Origin: Curtobacterium herbarum
GTDB lineage: Bacteria > Actinomycetota > Actinomycetes > Actinomycetales > Microbacteriaceae
DNA: 64,000 nucleotides
Direction of reading: 5' to 3'
Assembly: GCF_016907335.1 (NCBI RefSeq)
Contig: NZ_JAFBBT010000001.1
Span: 620,001-684,000 of the forward strand
A program made the translations under genes and the position numbers. Shown here piece by piece: positions 15,102 through 24,076 of this stretch (position 1 is the first letter of the stretch; each line of letters opens with the position of its first letter). The notes below the pieces were generated by a model. It was given only the letters and a program-made list of their open reading frames with translations. It was not told where the DNA came from and did not search any database.

Positions 15102-16670
15102 ATGCTCGTCATCCTCGGGTACGCGATGGTCGTGGTCTTCATGGTGATGATCATGACCAAGCGGATGTCACCGATGCTCGCCCTGATCATCGTGCCGACG
15201 GTCTTCGGGCTCTTCGCCGGTGCCGGCCTGGGCCTCGGCGACATGGTGATGAAGGCGATCGGGACGCTCGCGCCGACGGCCGCGCTGCTGATGTTCGCGA
15301 TCATGTACTTCGGTCTGATGATCGACGTCGGCCTGTTCGACCCGCTCGTCCGGTTCATCCTGCGGGTGACCGGCAACGACCCGGCGAAGATCGTCCTCGG
15401 GACCGCCCTGCTGGCGGGTGCGGTGTCGCTCGACGGTGACGGGTCGACGACGTTCATCGTGGTGACCGCGGCGATGCTGCCGATCTACCTCAAGCTCGGG
15501 ATGAGCCCGGTCGTGCTGACGTGCGTCGCCGGTCTGACGAACGGGACGCTCAACATCGTGCCCTGGGGAGGCCCGACCGCCCGTGCCGCTGCGGCGCTGA
15601 AGATCGACCCGACGGACGTCTTCGTGCCGCTCGTGCCGTCGCTGATCGTCGGCCTGCTGCTGTGCTTCGGGTTCGCGTGGACGATGGGGCTGGCGGAGCG
15701 GAAGCGCCTCGGGCTCATCGAGTTCACGTCGGCGACCCGGGCGTCCCGAGCACCGAGCCGGGCTCCGAGCCGGGCTCGGAGCCAGGCGAAGGCCGGTGCC
15801 GGGGTCGGTGCCGGTTCGCGGATGCTCGCGGCGGTCGGCGGGACCGGCGGCGGGATGTTCACCAGCCCGACCGTCGCGCTCGGGCTGCGTGGCGGCAAGG
15901 CCGACGGCCGGCGGGCGGACGGCGACGGCGTCGACGGAGCTGACGAGACCGGTGCTGACGAGACCGGCGCAGGCGGAGCCGGAGCCGGCGGGGCGTCCAG
16001 CGCCGGCGCGACGATGGCGTCGACGATGCTCGACCCGGACCGTCCGACGCTCCGGCCGAAGCGCATCTGGTTCAACCTCGTGCTCACCGTCGCGGTCATG
16101 GTCGTCCTGGTGCTCGGGGTGCTGCCGCTGGCGTACGTGTTCATGGTCGGCACGGCCATCGCGCTGCTCGTGAACTTCCCGCAGCTCAAGCAGCAGAGCG
16201 CGCAGATCGTGGCCCACGCCCCGAGCATCGTCGGCGTCGTGTCGATGGTGTTCGCCGCCGGGGTCCTCATCGGCGTGCTCGACGGCACCGGGATGGTCGC
16301 GGCGATGGCCGACTGGCTGGTCGCGGTGATCCCCGACTCGATGGGCCCCTACCTCGCCGGCATCACGGGCGTGCTGAGCATGCCGCTGACGTTCTTCATG
16401 AGCAACGACGCCTTCTACTTCGGCATCCTGCCCGTGCTGTCGGAGAGCGCCTCGGCCTTCGGCATCACGCCCGCCGAGATGGCACGCGCCTCGGTGGTCG
16501 GGCAGCCGGTGCACATGCAGAGCCCGCTCGTGCCGGCGATCCTGCTGCTCGTGTCCCTGGCGAACGTGAACCTCGGCGACCACCACCGGAAGGTGCTGTG
16601 GCGTGCGGCGGTGGTGGCGCTCGCGATGCTCGTCGTCGGGATCCTGGTCCGGGTGATCCCGTTCGGCTGA
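15102..16670 (+). CDS. CitMHS-family citrate:metal symporter
   Basis: 522 aa, about 12 membrane helices. The N-terminal 200 residues and the C-terminal 200 are typical CitMHS halves (ALLAGAVSLDGDGSTTFIVVTAAMLPIYLKLGMSP; LSMPLTFFMSNDAFYFGILPVLSE). Family members import citrate complexed with a divalent metal. The two halves are joined by an unusually long hydrophilic linker of about 100 residues (roughly 210-315) rich in Ala, Gly, Arg and Asp. ATG at 15102 follows GAAGGAG. Divergent from the citrate-type two-component system, which very likely induces it. A 22-bp-arm terminator follows. Confidence 0.9.
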   Translation: MLVILGYAMVVVFMVMIMTKRMSPMLALIIVPTVFGLFAGAGLGLGDMVMKAIGTLAPTAALLMFAIMYFGLMIDVGLFDPLVRFILRVTGNDPAKIVLGTALLAGAVSLDGDGSTTFIVVTAAMLPIYLKLGMSPVVLTCVAGLTNGTLNIVPWGGPTARAAAALKIDPTDVFVPLVPSLIVGLLLCFGFAWTMGLAERKRLGLIEFTSATRASRAPSRAPSRARSQAKAGAGVGAGSRMLAAVGGTGGGMFTSPTVALGLRGGKADGRRADGDGVDGADETGADETGAGGAGAGGASSAGATMASTMLDPDRPTLRPKRIWFNLVLTVAVMVVLVLGVLPLAYVFMVGTAIALLVNFPQLKQQSAQIVAHAPSIVGVVSMVFAAGVLIGVLDGTGMVAAMADWLVAVIPDSMGPYLAGITGVLSMPLTFFMSNDAFYFGILPVLSESASAFGITPAEMARASVVGQPVHMQSPLVPAILLLVSLANVNLGDHHRKVLWRAAVVALAMLVVGILVRVIPFG

Positions 16671-16685
16671 CCGGAGCGACCCGAT

Positions 16686-16733
16686 GACGGACGGGAGGCG
16701 CGGTGCCAGCGGGCACCGCGCCTCCCGTCCGTC
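16686..16733. terminator. Perfect stem-loop terminator, 22-bp arms
   Basis: Arms 16686-16707 and 16712-16733 are identical in sequence to those at 11891-11938, with loop AGCG instead of AGCC. Positioned between the convergent citrate transporter and ketopantoate-reductase-like gene. Confidence 0.82.
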
Positions 16734-16735
16734 GC

Positions 16736-17695
16736 TCACACCGCGCGGTCCGGGCGGGTCACCATGCCGACCGCTCGGTCCAGTCGCGGTGTCGCGATGC
16801 CCAGTGCGCGGGCGGTGCGCGAGAGGTCGCGGAGCACCGCGCAGGGTTCGGCGGCCTGCGGGTCGTCGTGCGCGGCGAGGCTCGCCCGGGCGATCGGCAC
16901 GACCACGGTGGCGAGTGCCAACGCGGTCCCGGTCGCTCCCGGGAACCTGGCCGGCACGGTCGCCGTGCGGTGCCGGGCGAGGTCGACGCCACGCGCCTCG
17001 AGGACCGGGAGCAGTTCTCGGCTCGTTCGGAACGCCCCACCGAGGGCACGCCGGTCGCCGATCATGGCGGCGAGCCCGCCGCTCTCCAGCGCCTGCGAGA
17101 ACATGCCGGCGTCGAGGACGACGTGCAGGAAGAGCCAGCCGCGGATGTCCGGCTCGTCGCGGACGGTGAAGCCGGCCTGGCGGAACACGGCCCGGGCCTC
17201 CTGTCCGCGCCGGTTCGGTGCGGATCCCGACCTACCGAGGGTGACCGATCGGAGGACTGCGCCGTGCAGGCTGCCGTCGGTCCGGAACCCGCCGCCCGCG
17301 CCGGGGAAGCCGAAGACCACCTGGTCCGCGGGGATCGGTGCCACGGCGGCGTCGAGCTCGTCCCAGACGTTGCCCAGGACCACGACCGTCGCGTCGCCGA
17401 TGTGCGGCGCCAGCGCGGCCGAGGCCTCCTGGAGTTGGTGGTGACCGACACTGATGACGACGAGGTCGAAGCGGTCGTCCGGCTCCGTCGAGCTCTGGAG
17501 CTGCGCCGCGTAGCGGACGTGGGTGCGTCGACCGAGCGGTCCGAGGCGTCCGTCGATGAGGTCCATCGGGACGGGCTCGCGGTACTCGGCGAGGCGCCGC
17601 GGTCGGACGTGGTGGACGACGTCGTGGCCAGCGTGCGCGAACGCCTGGCCGTAGACCGTCGCGATGACGCCCCGCCCGAGCATCAGGATCCGCAT
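16736..17695 (-). CDS. Ketopantoate reductase (ApbA/PanE) family oxidoreductase
   Basis: 319 aa. The NADP-binding start MRILMLGRGVIATVYGQAFAHAGHDV carries a GxGxxA-like motif (here GRGVIA). The C-terminal helical domain follows. PanE reduces ketopantoate to pantoate in coenzyme A synthesis, but many family members act on other 2-oxo acids, and the conserved KPNGG-type region is not obvious, so an alternative substrate is likely. It is divergent from a TetR gene that begins 98 bp away, with a palindromic operator between them; regulation by that TetR protein is expected. Confidence 0.75.
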   Translation of the reverse strand: MRILMLGRGVIATVYGQAFAHAGHDVVHHVRPRRLAEYREPVPMDLIDGRLGPLGRRTHVRYAAQLQSSTEPDDRFDLVVISVGHHQLQEASAALAPHIGDATVVVLGNVWDELDAAVAPIPADQVVFGFPGAGGGFRTDGSLHGAVLRSVTLGRSGSAPNRRGQEARAVFRQAGFTVRDEPDIRGWLFLHVVLDAGMFSQALESGGLAAMIGDRRALGGAFRTSRELLPVLEARGVDLARHRTATVPARFPGATGTALALATVVVPIARASLAAHDDPQAAEPCAVLRDLSRTARALGIATPRLDRAVGMVTRPDRAV

Positions 17696-17742
17696 CGCGT
17701 TCCCCCTCAGTAATGTGGAGGCTGTCTCCGCTTCCGAAGATA

Positions 17743-17759
17743 CGGAGACGGTCTCCGTT
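17743..17759. promoter_or_regulatory. TetR-type operator palindrome
   Basis: ACGGAGAC-g-GTCTCCGT is a perfect inverted repeat of 8-base arms. A second, partial copy of the half-site (GGAGgctGTCTCC) sits at 17718-17730. Both lie between the divergent PanE-like gene and the TetR gene and are probably bound by the TetR protein. Confidence 0.7.
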
Positions 17760-17793
17760 TGTCAACGACCGCCGTCCGATCCGAGGAGGACCA

Positions 17794-18324
17794 GTGCGTG
17801 CAGACGCCCGCCGGAACCGGGACGCGATCATCGCTGCCGCCCGCTCCGTGTTCGAGAACGACGAGCACCTCCGGTTCGACGACTTCGCGTCCCGAGCAGG
17901 AGTGGGGGTCGGCACGCTCTACCGGCACTTCCCGACGCGCGAGTCGCTGGCGGCAGCGGTGTACCAGGGTGAGGTCGAGGCGCTCTGCGGGCAGGCCCGG
18001 GACTCCACCCGACCGGCGGGCGAGACCCTCGACCGCTTCGTCCACGCGTTCGTCGACCACGTCGTCGAGAACACCGCACTCGCACGGACCCTGGCGGCCG
18101 TCGTCGACGCGGACACCCGGGCTGCGGGCGGCGGCGAACTGGAACGGACGCTCGGGGAGCTGATGGCCCGCGGGGTCGCCGAGGGCACCGTCCGCGACGA
18201 CGTCACCCCGGGCGCCGTGTTGGTCGCGCTGCACGGCGTCGGGTCGGCGACCGAACGGCCCGGGTGGGCCGCCGAAGCGCAGGTGCTCGCCGACGTCGTC
18301 GTACGGGGCCTCACGGCGGACTGA
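17794..18324 (+). CDS. TetR-family transcriptional repressor
   Basis: 176 aa. Helix-turn-helix at residues about 8-50: RRNRDAIIAAARSVF, then FDDFASRAGVGVGTLYRHFPTRESL. The C-terminal ligand domain resembles the TetR group found beside oxidoreductases. GTG at 17794 follows a strong GAGGAGGA site, which decides this start over the ATG at 17713. Probably represses itself and the divergent ApbA/PanE-like gene through the palindrome at 17743-17759. Confidence 0.87.
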   Translation: MRADARRNRDAIIAAARSVFENDEHLRFDDFASRAGVGVGTLYRHFPTRESLAAAVYQGEVEALCGQARDSTRPAGETLDRFVHAFVDHVVENTALARTLAAVVDADTRAAGGGELERTLGELMARGVAEGTVRDDVTPGAVLVALHGVGSATERPGWAAEAQVLADVVVRGLTAD

Positions 18325-18380
18325 CCGCGCAGCAGCGGGCGGTCACGGCCGGGGCCGGCGCGCACTGCCCGGGCCTGTGT

Positions 18381-19058
18381 TCACTGTCCGGGGATGGCCA
18401 CCACCCGCTCGTGGTCCCACGGCTCGGTCCACCCGACCAGGTCGAACAGCCCGTCGAGCAGCGTCGCGGTGAAGCCCCACACGACGAACGACCCGGAATC
18501 GGCCCGGACGGTGAACGCCGGCCCGCGCCACGTCTGGCCCTCACGACGGAACTCCGTGATGCCGCGGTTCGCCGGGTCGAGCAGGTCGGCGACCGGGGCG
18601 CGGAAGACCGCTGCCGACTCGGCGACGTCCACCACCCGGACCGGCGACGGCGCACGCCACCAGCCGAGGACCGGCGTCACCAGGTGCCGCGAGTGGGCGA
18701 GCGGCACCGGCGGCGCAGAGCCGAGCACGTCGACGCCCGTCAGGTCCAGGCCGGTCTCCTCACGGGCCTCCCGGAGTGCCGCGGCGACCACGTCCGCGTC
18801 ACCGGGGTCGACACGTCCACCGGGGAACGCGACCTCGCCGGCGTGGGAGCGCAGGGTGCTGGCGCGGGCGAGCAGGAGCACGTCCAGGTCCCGCGGGACG
18901 TCGGCAGATCGTGCCGGACGGTCGCTCGGCACGTCGTCGAGCGGGCCGAACAGCATGAGGACCGCCGCCTGCCGTGGCGTCGGAGCGGACGGCATCCCGG
19001 TCACGAGTGGTGCGGCTCCCGGGGCGACGGCGGCCGCGAGCTGATCGCGGGCGGTCAC
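18381..19058 (-). CDS. Nudix hydrolase, CoA pyrophosphatase (NudL-like)
   Basis: 225 aa. It would hydrolyse CoA and its derivatives to 4'-phosphopantetheine and 3',5'-ADP. The Nudix box GGRVDPGDADVVAAALREAREETGLD starts near residue 78. Directly before it is the CoA-specific motif (LLLARASTLRSHAGEVAFPGG). Start GTG at 19058 (MTARDQLAAAV) is the family-typical start; ATG at the inner MPSAPTPRQ is an alternative. Divergent from the MOSC gene. Confidence 0.83.
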   Translation of the reverse strand: MTARDQLAAAVAPGAAPLVTGMPSAPTPRQAAVLMLFGPLDDVPSDRPARSADVPRDLDVLLLARASTLRSHAGEVAFPGGRVDPGDADVVAAALREAREETGLDLTGVDVLGSAPPVPLAHSRHLVTPVLGWWRAPSPVRVVDVAESAAVFRAPVADLLDPANRGITEFRREGQTWRGPAFTVRADSGSFVVWGFTATLLDGLFDLVGWTEPWDHERVVAIPGQ

Positions 19059-19166
19059 CACGGGTGCCGGTCGGGGCGGACGGACGACGTGCAGGGCGGG
19101 ACCACCCCGCCAGCCTAGGCATCTCGACCGTTGCCGACAGCGGGGTCGGTGCACGAGACTCGCGTC

Positions 19167-19727
19167 ATGGGGAACCAGGGAACAGGCCGATCCGAGGTCG
19201 TGGCCGTCAGCCGCGACCGTGACCACCACTTCAGCAAGCCGGTCGTCGACGAGGTCACGCTCGTCGAGGGCTGGGGCGTCGAGGGTGACGCGCACGCCGG
19301 CACCACCGTGCAGCACCGCTCCCGCGTCGCCCGGGACCCGTCGCAGCCGAACCTGCGGCAGGTGCACCTGATCCACGCCGAGCTCTTCGACGAGCTCGAG
19401 GCCGCCGGCCACTCCGTCCGGCCCGGGCTGCTCGGCGAGAACGTCACCACGCGCGGGGTCGACCTGCTCGGGCTGCCGACCGGGGCGCTGCTCCACCTGG
19501 GGGAGGGCGCCTGCGTGCGGCTCACGGGCCTCCGGAACCCGTGCCAGCAGATCAACGACTTCGAGCCGGGGCTGCTCCGCGAGGTGCTCGGCCGCGCCGC
19601 GGACGGGTCGGTCTCGCGGAAGGGCGGCGTGATGGGTGTCGTCGTGGCCGGCGGCGTCGTGCGCCCGGGCGACGCGGTGCGCGTCGAGCTGCCCGCGGGC
19701 GAGCTGGAGCCGCTCAGCCCGGTGTGA
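19167..19727 (+). CDS. MOSC-domain protein
   Basis: 186 aa. The family pattern is clear: AVSRDRDHHFSKPVVDEVTLVEGWGVEGDAHAG at the start, RQVHLIHAELFDEL, then PGLLGENVTTRGVDL and a Cys in LTGLRNPCQQIN. MOSC domains bind molybdenum cofactor and act in sulfur transfer or N-hydroxylated compound reduction (YiiM-like). ATG at 19167 is used; upstream ATG at 19131 is too early for the family. Substrate unknown. It is followed by an MFS gene with its own promoter. Confidence 0.85.
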   Translation: MGNQGTGRSEVVAVSRDRDHHFSKPVVDEVTLVEGWGVEGDAHAGTTVQHRSRVARDPSQPNLRQVHLIHAELFDELEAAGHSVRPGLLGENVTTRGVDLLGLPTGALLHLGEGACVRLTGLRNPCQQINDFEPGLLREVLGRAADGSVSRKGGVMGVVVAGGVVRPGDAVRVELPAGELEPLSPV

Positions 19728-19812
19728 GCCTCGGCGCGCGGAGGCTGTGCGTTCCCTCACACTGCCGTGCGGGGACGGGAGGATCGTGACCGGCCCCGGG
19801 GGTCGGCGAGCC

Positions 19813-19818
19813 TAGCGT
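19813..19818 (+). promoter_or_regulatory. Probable -10 box of the MFS exporter gene
   Basis: TAGCGT ends nine bases before the ATG at 19828, suggesting a very short or absent leader. Confidence 0.4.
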
Positions 19819-19827
19819 GAAGTGGCC

Positions 19828-21432
19828 ATGACAGCTGAACACCGCAGACCCGTCGAGCCCGATGCGGCTCCCACCGTCGCGCACCACCCGGCCCACCACG
19901 CTGAGGCCGCCGACGGATCGAGCCAGCACGACCCCGCCACGAAGCCGGAACAGGCAGTGAAGCCGGACCCCGCAGCCCAGTCCGACCGGGCAGCGCAGCC
20001 GGACGGCGACCAGCCGGATCCGAACCGGTGGAAGGCGCTCGTCATCTGCCTGCTCGGCGGTGGCATCGTGCTGCTCGACGTGTCGATCGTCAACGTCGCC
20101 CTGCAGTCGATCTCGACCGGCCTGCCGGGCACGACGCCCGAGGCGGTCCAGTGGATCCTCTCCGGGTACGCCCTGTCGTTCGGCCTGCTCCTCGTCCCCG
20201 GCGGGCGCCTCGGTGACGCGACCGGACGGCGGCGGATGTTCGTCATCGGCGTCGGCCTGTTCACCCTCGCCAGCGCCCTCTGCGGCTTCGCCCCGAACGG
20301 CATCGTCCTGGTGATCGCCCGCCTGGTGCAGGGTCTGGCGGGCGGTCTGCTCACCCCGCAGGTGACCGCGCTCATCCAGCAGCTCTTCCGCGGCCGCGAG
20401 CGTGGGAAGGCGTTCGGCCTGTTCGGCGCCACCGTCGGCATCGCGACCGCCATCGGCCCGCTGATCGGCGGCCTGCTCATCACGGCCTTCGGCACCGAGA
20501 ACGGGTGGCGGTTCGTCTTCTTCGTGAACCTGCCCGTGGGACTCGTCACGATCCTCCTGGCCTTCCGCTACCTGCCGGCGCCCTCGGGTGCCGAGCAGGG
20601 GAAGAAGCACGACTTCGACCCGGTCGGGATCGTCCTGCTGGGTGCCGCGGTCGTCGCCCTGCTGCTGCCGTTCGTGCAGTCGCAGGTGTGGAAGGGCAGC
20701 ACGAAGTGGTGGCTGATCGTCGTCGCCGTCGTGTTCGCCGTCCTGTTCGTGCTGTGGGAGCGTCGGTACCAGCGGACGAAGGAGCCCGTGGTCGACCTGC
20801 GACTGTTCCGCCGCCGGTCGTTCTCGCTCGGTGTCGGCCTGGCGACGGTGTACTTCGCCGGCTTCACCCCGCTGTTCTTCGTCCTGACCCTCGCCCTGCA
20901 GTCCGGGCTGCACTACTCGGCGCTGACCGCGGGCCTGGCGACCGTGCCGTTCGCGATCGGGTCCGGTGTCGCCTCGACACTGGGTGGCCGGATCGTGCAC
21001 CGCTTCGGCCGGCAGCTGATCGTCATCGGCACGATCCTGGTGCTCATCGGCCTGGGCGTCGTCGTCTGGGTCGTCGCGAACCACTTCGAGCGGGACCTGG
21101 GCTGGTGGCTCGTCCTGCCGTTGCTCGTCAGCGGCATCGGCTCCGGTCTGACGATCTCGCCGAACCAGACCCTCACCCTGTCCGAGGTGCCCGTCGAACA
21201 GGGCGGCTCGGCCGGAGGGCTCATCCAGGTCGGCGCGCGCGTCGGCTCGGCGGTCGGGATCGCCGCGGTCGGCAGTGTCTTCTACTCGACGCTCGCCAGC
21301 TCGCGCGGCGACTACGCACAGGGCCTGCCGCTCGGGTTGGGCGTGTCCCTCGCGTTCGTCGGCGCCGCGCTGCTCGCCGCGATCGTCGACGTCGTCGTCG
21401 GCAAGGTGCGGCACACCGAAGCCTCGGTCTGA
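19828..21432 (+). CDS. MFS multidrug exporter, EmrB/QacA (DHA2) type
   Basis: 534 aa. After a hydrophilic, Pro/Ala/Asp-rich N-terminus of about 65 residues there are 14 predicted helices. Motif A is GGRLGDATGRRRMF and motif B is RLVQGLAGGLLTPQ, as in proton-driven drug exporters. D1-type motif LLDVSIVNVALQSI is present. The long disordered N-terminus is unusual for the family. Followed 78 bp on by an SDR gene on the same strand. Confidence 0.88.
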   Translation: MTAEHRRPVEPDAAPTVAHHPAHHAEAADGSSQHDPATKPEQAVKPDPAAQSDRAAQPDGDQPDPNRWKALVICLLGGGIVLLDVSIVNVALQSISTGLPGTTPEAVQWILSGYALSFGLLLVPGGRLGDATGRRRMFVIGVGLFTLASALCGFAPNGIVLVIARLVQGLAGGLLTPQVTALIQQLFRGRERGKAFGLFGATVGIATAIGPLIGGLLITAFGTENGWRFVFFVNLPVGLVTILLAFRYLPAPSGAEQGKKHDFDPVGIVLLGAAVVALLLPFVQSQVWKGSTKWWLIVVAVVFAVLFVLWERRYQRTKEPVVDLRLFRRRSFSLGVGLATVYFAGFTPLFFVLTLALQSGLHYSALTAGLATVPFAIGSGVASTLGGRIVHRFGRQLIVIGTILVLIGLGVVVWVVANHFERDLGWWLVLPLLVSGIGSGLTISPNQTLTLSEVPVEQGGSAGGLIQVGARVGSAVGIAAVGSVFYSTLASSRGDYAQGLPLGLGVSLAFVGAALLAAIVDVVVGKVRHTEASV

Positions 21433-21510
21433 CACCTCGCCCACCGCGAACATCCGTCCCCGCGGACCGGCCACGGCGTTGGCTGGGACGCGGCAACCAC
21501 AGGAGGACAC

Positions 21511-22329
21511 ATGAGCAAGACCTGGTTCATCACCGGAGCATCCAAGGGCTTCGGCCGCGAGTGGGCGGAAGCCGCACTCGAACGCGGTGACTCCGTCGCC
21601 GGCACCGCCCGCAACACCGACGACGTCCAGGACCTCGTCGAGCAGTACCCGGACAGGTTCCTCGGGCTCCGGCTCGACGTCACCGACCGGGCCGCCGACT
21701 TCGCCGCGGTGCAGCAGGCTGCCGAGCACTTCGGCTCGCTCGACGTCGTCGTCAACAACGCCGGGTTCGGACACTTCGGCATGGTCGAGGAGCTCACCGA
21801 GGACGAACTCCGCGCGCAGCTCGAGACCAACCTGTTCGGCGCGGTCTGGGTCACCCAGGCGGCCCTGCCGATCATGCGCGAGCAGGGCTCGGGGCACGTC
21901 ATCCAGGTGTCGAGCATCGGCGGCATCAGCGCGTTCCCGACCGTCGGCGCCTACCACGCGTCGAAGTGGGCGCTCGAGGGGCTGTCGCAGTCGCTGTCGC
22001 AGGAGGTCGCCGGCTTCGGCATCCACGTCACCCTGATCGAGCCCGGCGGGTTCTCCACCGACTGGTCCGGCCCGTCCTCGAAGCACAGCGAGCAGCTGCC
22101 GGCCTACGCCGACGTCCGCGAGGCAGCGTCCAAGCGTCCCTCCGCAGCCGACCCCGGCAAGCCCGAGGCGACCCGGAGCGCGATCCTCCGGGTCGTCGAC
22201 GCCGACCAGCCGCCGCTGCGCGTCTTCTTCGGCAAGGCGCCGCTCGGCATCGCGGAGAAGGACTACGAGTCCCGCCTCGCGACCTGGCGCGAGTGGCAGC
22301 CGGTCGCCGAGGAGGCGCACGGCGCGTAG
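21511..22329 (+). CDS. Short-chain dehydrogenase/reductase
   Basis: 272 aa classical SDR. NADP motif TGASKGFG at residues 8-15, NNAG at 85-88, catalytic Ser in VSSIGGI and Tyr/Lys in YHASK. NADPH preference is likely from the basic Arg after the second strand (TARN). Ribosome site AGGAGGACAC precedes the ATG. Substrate unknown. A 46-bp palindrome terminates the gene. Confidence 0.9.
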   Translation: MSKTWFITGASKGFGREWAEAALERGDSVAGTARNTDDVQDLVEQYPDRFLGLRLDVTDRAADFAAVQQAAEHFGSLDVVVNNAGFGHFGMVEELTEDELRAQLETNLFGAVWVTQAALPIMREQGSGHVIQVSSIGGISAFPTVGAYHASKWALEGLSQSLSQEVAGFGIHVTLIEPGGFSTDWSGPSSKHSEQLPAYADVREAASKRPSAADPGKPEATRSAILRVVDADQPPLRVFFGKAPLGIAEKDYESRLATWREWQPVAEEAHGA

Positions 22330-22373
22330 TCAGCGCCGGGGCAGACGGACCGGAGCAGACGGACCCGGGGCAT

Positions 22374-22419
22374 ACGGACGGGAGGCGCGGTGCCAGCTGG
22401 CACCGCGCCTCCCGTCCGT
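22374..22419. terminator. Perfect 46-bp palindrome, bidirectional terminator
   Basis: Arms 22374-22396 and 22397-22419 pair without mismatch; the core matches the 2789 and 11891 elements. It lies between the convergent SDR and phospholipase D-like genes. Confidence 0.82.
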
Positions 22420-22432
22420 CCGTGCGCGGCCG

Positions 22433-24004
22433 TCAGAACCGGGTCGTGCCCCGCAGCCCCCGCGGCCGCCCGTCGGGGTCGACGGCGAGCTTCGCCGCCG
22501 GTGCCGCCCACAGCCGTTGCAGCGCCGACACCGGTTCCGGCTCGTGCCGGCGGATCCGACCCGGCGGCCGGGGTCCGGGCTGGCCGTCCTCGTGCCAGTG
22601 GTCGAGCGCTCGGGCGTGCGTGCGCCACAGGGCGAGGAGTTCGGCACCGGTGCCGTCGAGCCGCGGGTCGTCGGGCGTCGTCGCCAGGTGTTCCGCCCAC
22701 AGTTCGTGCCGCAGGTCGCGGGCGAGCGAGCCGTCGGTGGTGTCGACGACCGCGGCGGTCAGCTCGCTGTCGGTCGTCCACGATCGGCGGTTGAAGTTGT
22801 CGGACCCGATCGTGAACCACTCGTCGTCGACGATGCAGACCTTCGCGTGGATGTAGATCGGCCGGCCGGACTCGTGCTCCAGGTCGAAGACGCCGACGCG
22901 GTCCGGGGCCGTCCGACGGAGGGTCGTCACCGCGTCGATCTGCCCCAGGCGACTCGGGGGACCGCTCAGCACGCCGTCGGAGTTCGGGTACCGCGGCACC
23001 AGGACGATCACCCGCAGCTCGGGGTTCCGTTCCAGGGCCTCGGCGATGCCGGTCGCGACCTGGCGGGACCACAGGTACTGGTCCTCGATGCAGATCAGGG
23101 ACCGTGCCGTCCGGAACGCCTTGCCGTACGCCCGCGCGATGCTCCGCTCACCCGCCGGCGCGAACGGGAACGGCGGGTGCTTCACTCCGTACGTGCGGAG
23201 GAGCTGGACCGCGTGCCCGCCCGCGACCGGCGGGGCGGGGGTCCGCTCCGGCAGCGGCTCGGGGTGGCGGGGCATCCGGACCAGGCGCTGCAGCAGCATC
23301 CGGTACGGCAGGCTGCGGTCCAGCGGGTGCGGGTCGTCCCACCGCTCGGCGAACACGGCGAGGACGTCGGCGACGACCGGGCCGCGGAGCTCCATCGACG
23401 CGTCGTGCCACGCGGGGCGCTCGCCGTACCGGGAGTCCATCGAGATCGCCTGCGGGTCGCCCTCGTGCCGGGCGTCGTCACGGCGGCTGTGGCACAGGTC
23501 GATGCCGCCGACGTAGGCGACGTCCCGCGACGGGTCGTCACGGTGCTGGATGACGAAGAACTTCTGGTGGTGCGAGCCGAAGAGCCGGACGCGCTGGTCG
23601 AGCAGGACCTCGCCACCTGCGTCGTTGATCTTGCGTCCGAGCAGCTCGTTCGCCTTCGCGCTGAGGGACGCCGAGATCCGCTCGCCGTGGGAGCGCCAGA
23701 TGAGGCCGCGGACCTCCACCCCGGCACGTGCCCGGTCGGCCAGCAGGTCGCCGACCGTCGGCCCGTCGGGCGACAGCCGCTCGTCGGCGTCGCCGCGCCA
23801 GTCGGTGAACCAGACCCGGTCGCCGGGCCGCAGTGCCGACAGCTCCGCCTCGATGCGGGCGAAGTACGACGCCCCGTGCACCAGCGGACGGACGAGGTTG
23901 CCCTCCGACCACGCCGGCCCGTCCCCACCGCCGGCGTGCACCTCGGTCGCGGTGTTGCCGCGTTCGTCGCGGGCGAGGAACCAGTGACGCGCATCGGTGG
24001 GCAC
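22433..24004 (-). CDS. Phospholipase D-like protein
   Basis: 523 aa with two HKD regions. The second is canonical (IHAKVCIVDDEWFTIGSDNFNRRS). The first reads HHQKFFVIQ, where the Asp of HxKxxxxD is replaced by Gln, followed by DVAYVGGIDLCHSRRDD. No signal peptide is seen, so it is probably cytoplasmic or membrane-associated. Family members hydrolyse or transfer phospholipid phosphodiester bonds (phospholipase D, cardiolipin synthase). GTG at 24004 is chosen because it begins the conserved PTDARHWFLARDERGN segment; longer frames to 24628 overlap the next gene. Reaction uncertain. Confidence 0.8.
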   Translation of the reverse strand: MPTDARHWFLARDERGNTATEVHAGGGDGPAWSEGNLVRPLVHGASYFARIEAELSALRPGDRVWFTDWRGDADERLSPDGPTVGDLLADRARAGVEVRGLIWRSHGERISASLSAKANELLGRKINDAGGEVLLDQRVRLFGSHHQKFFVIQHRDDPSRDVAYVGGIDLCHSRRDDARHEGDPQAISMDSRYGERPAWHDASMELRGPVVADVLAVFAERWDDPHPLDRSLPYRMLLQRLVRMPRHPEPLPERTPAPPVAGGHAVQLLRTYGVKHPPFPFAPAGERSIARAYGKAFRTARSLICIEDQYLWSRQVATGIAEALERNPELRVIVLVPRYPNSDGVLSGPPSRLGQIDAVTTLRRTAPDRVGVFDLEHESGRPIYIHAKVCIVDDEWFTIGSDNFNRRSWTTDSELTAAVVDTTDGSLARDLRHELWAEHLATTPDDPRLDGTGAELLALWRTHARALDHWHEDGQPGPRPPGRIRRHEPEPVSALQRLWAAPAAKLAVDPDGRPRGLRGTTRF

Positions 24005-24076
24005 GGTCGAAGGATACGGGCCGCGCCCGTCCGCGGGACGGCCCGCCCCGCCAGGACTGTGCGGGTCCTCACGCGG

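Noticed and set aside
19714..22320. 868-codon open frame on the minus strand opposite the MFS and SDR genes
   Set aside because: It is the mirror of a strongly GC-biased plus-strand coding region; the product is charged, repetitive and has no recognisable domain, while the plus-strand frames are clear family members.
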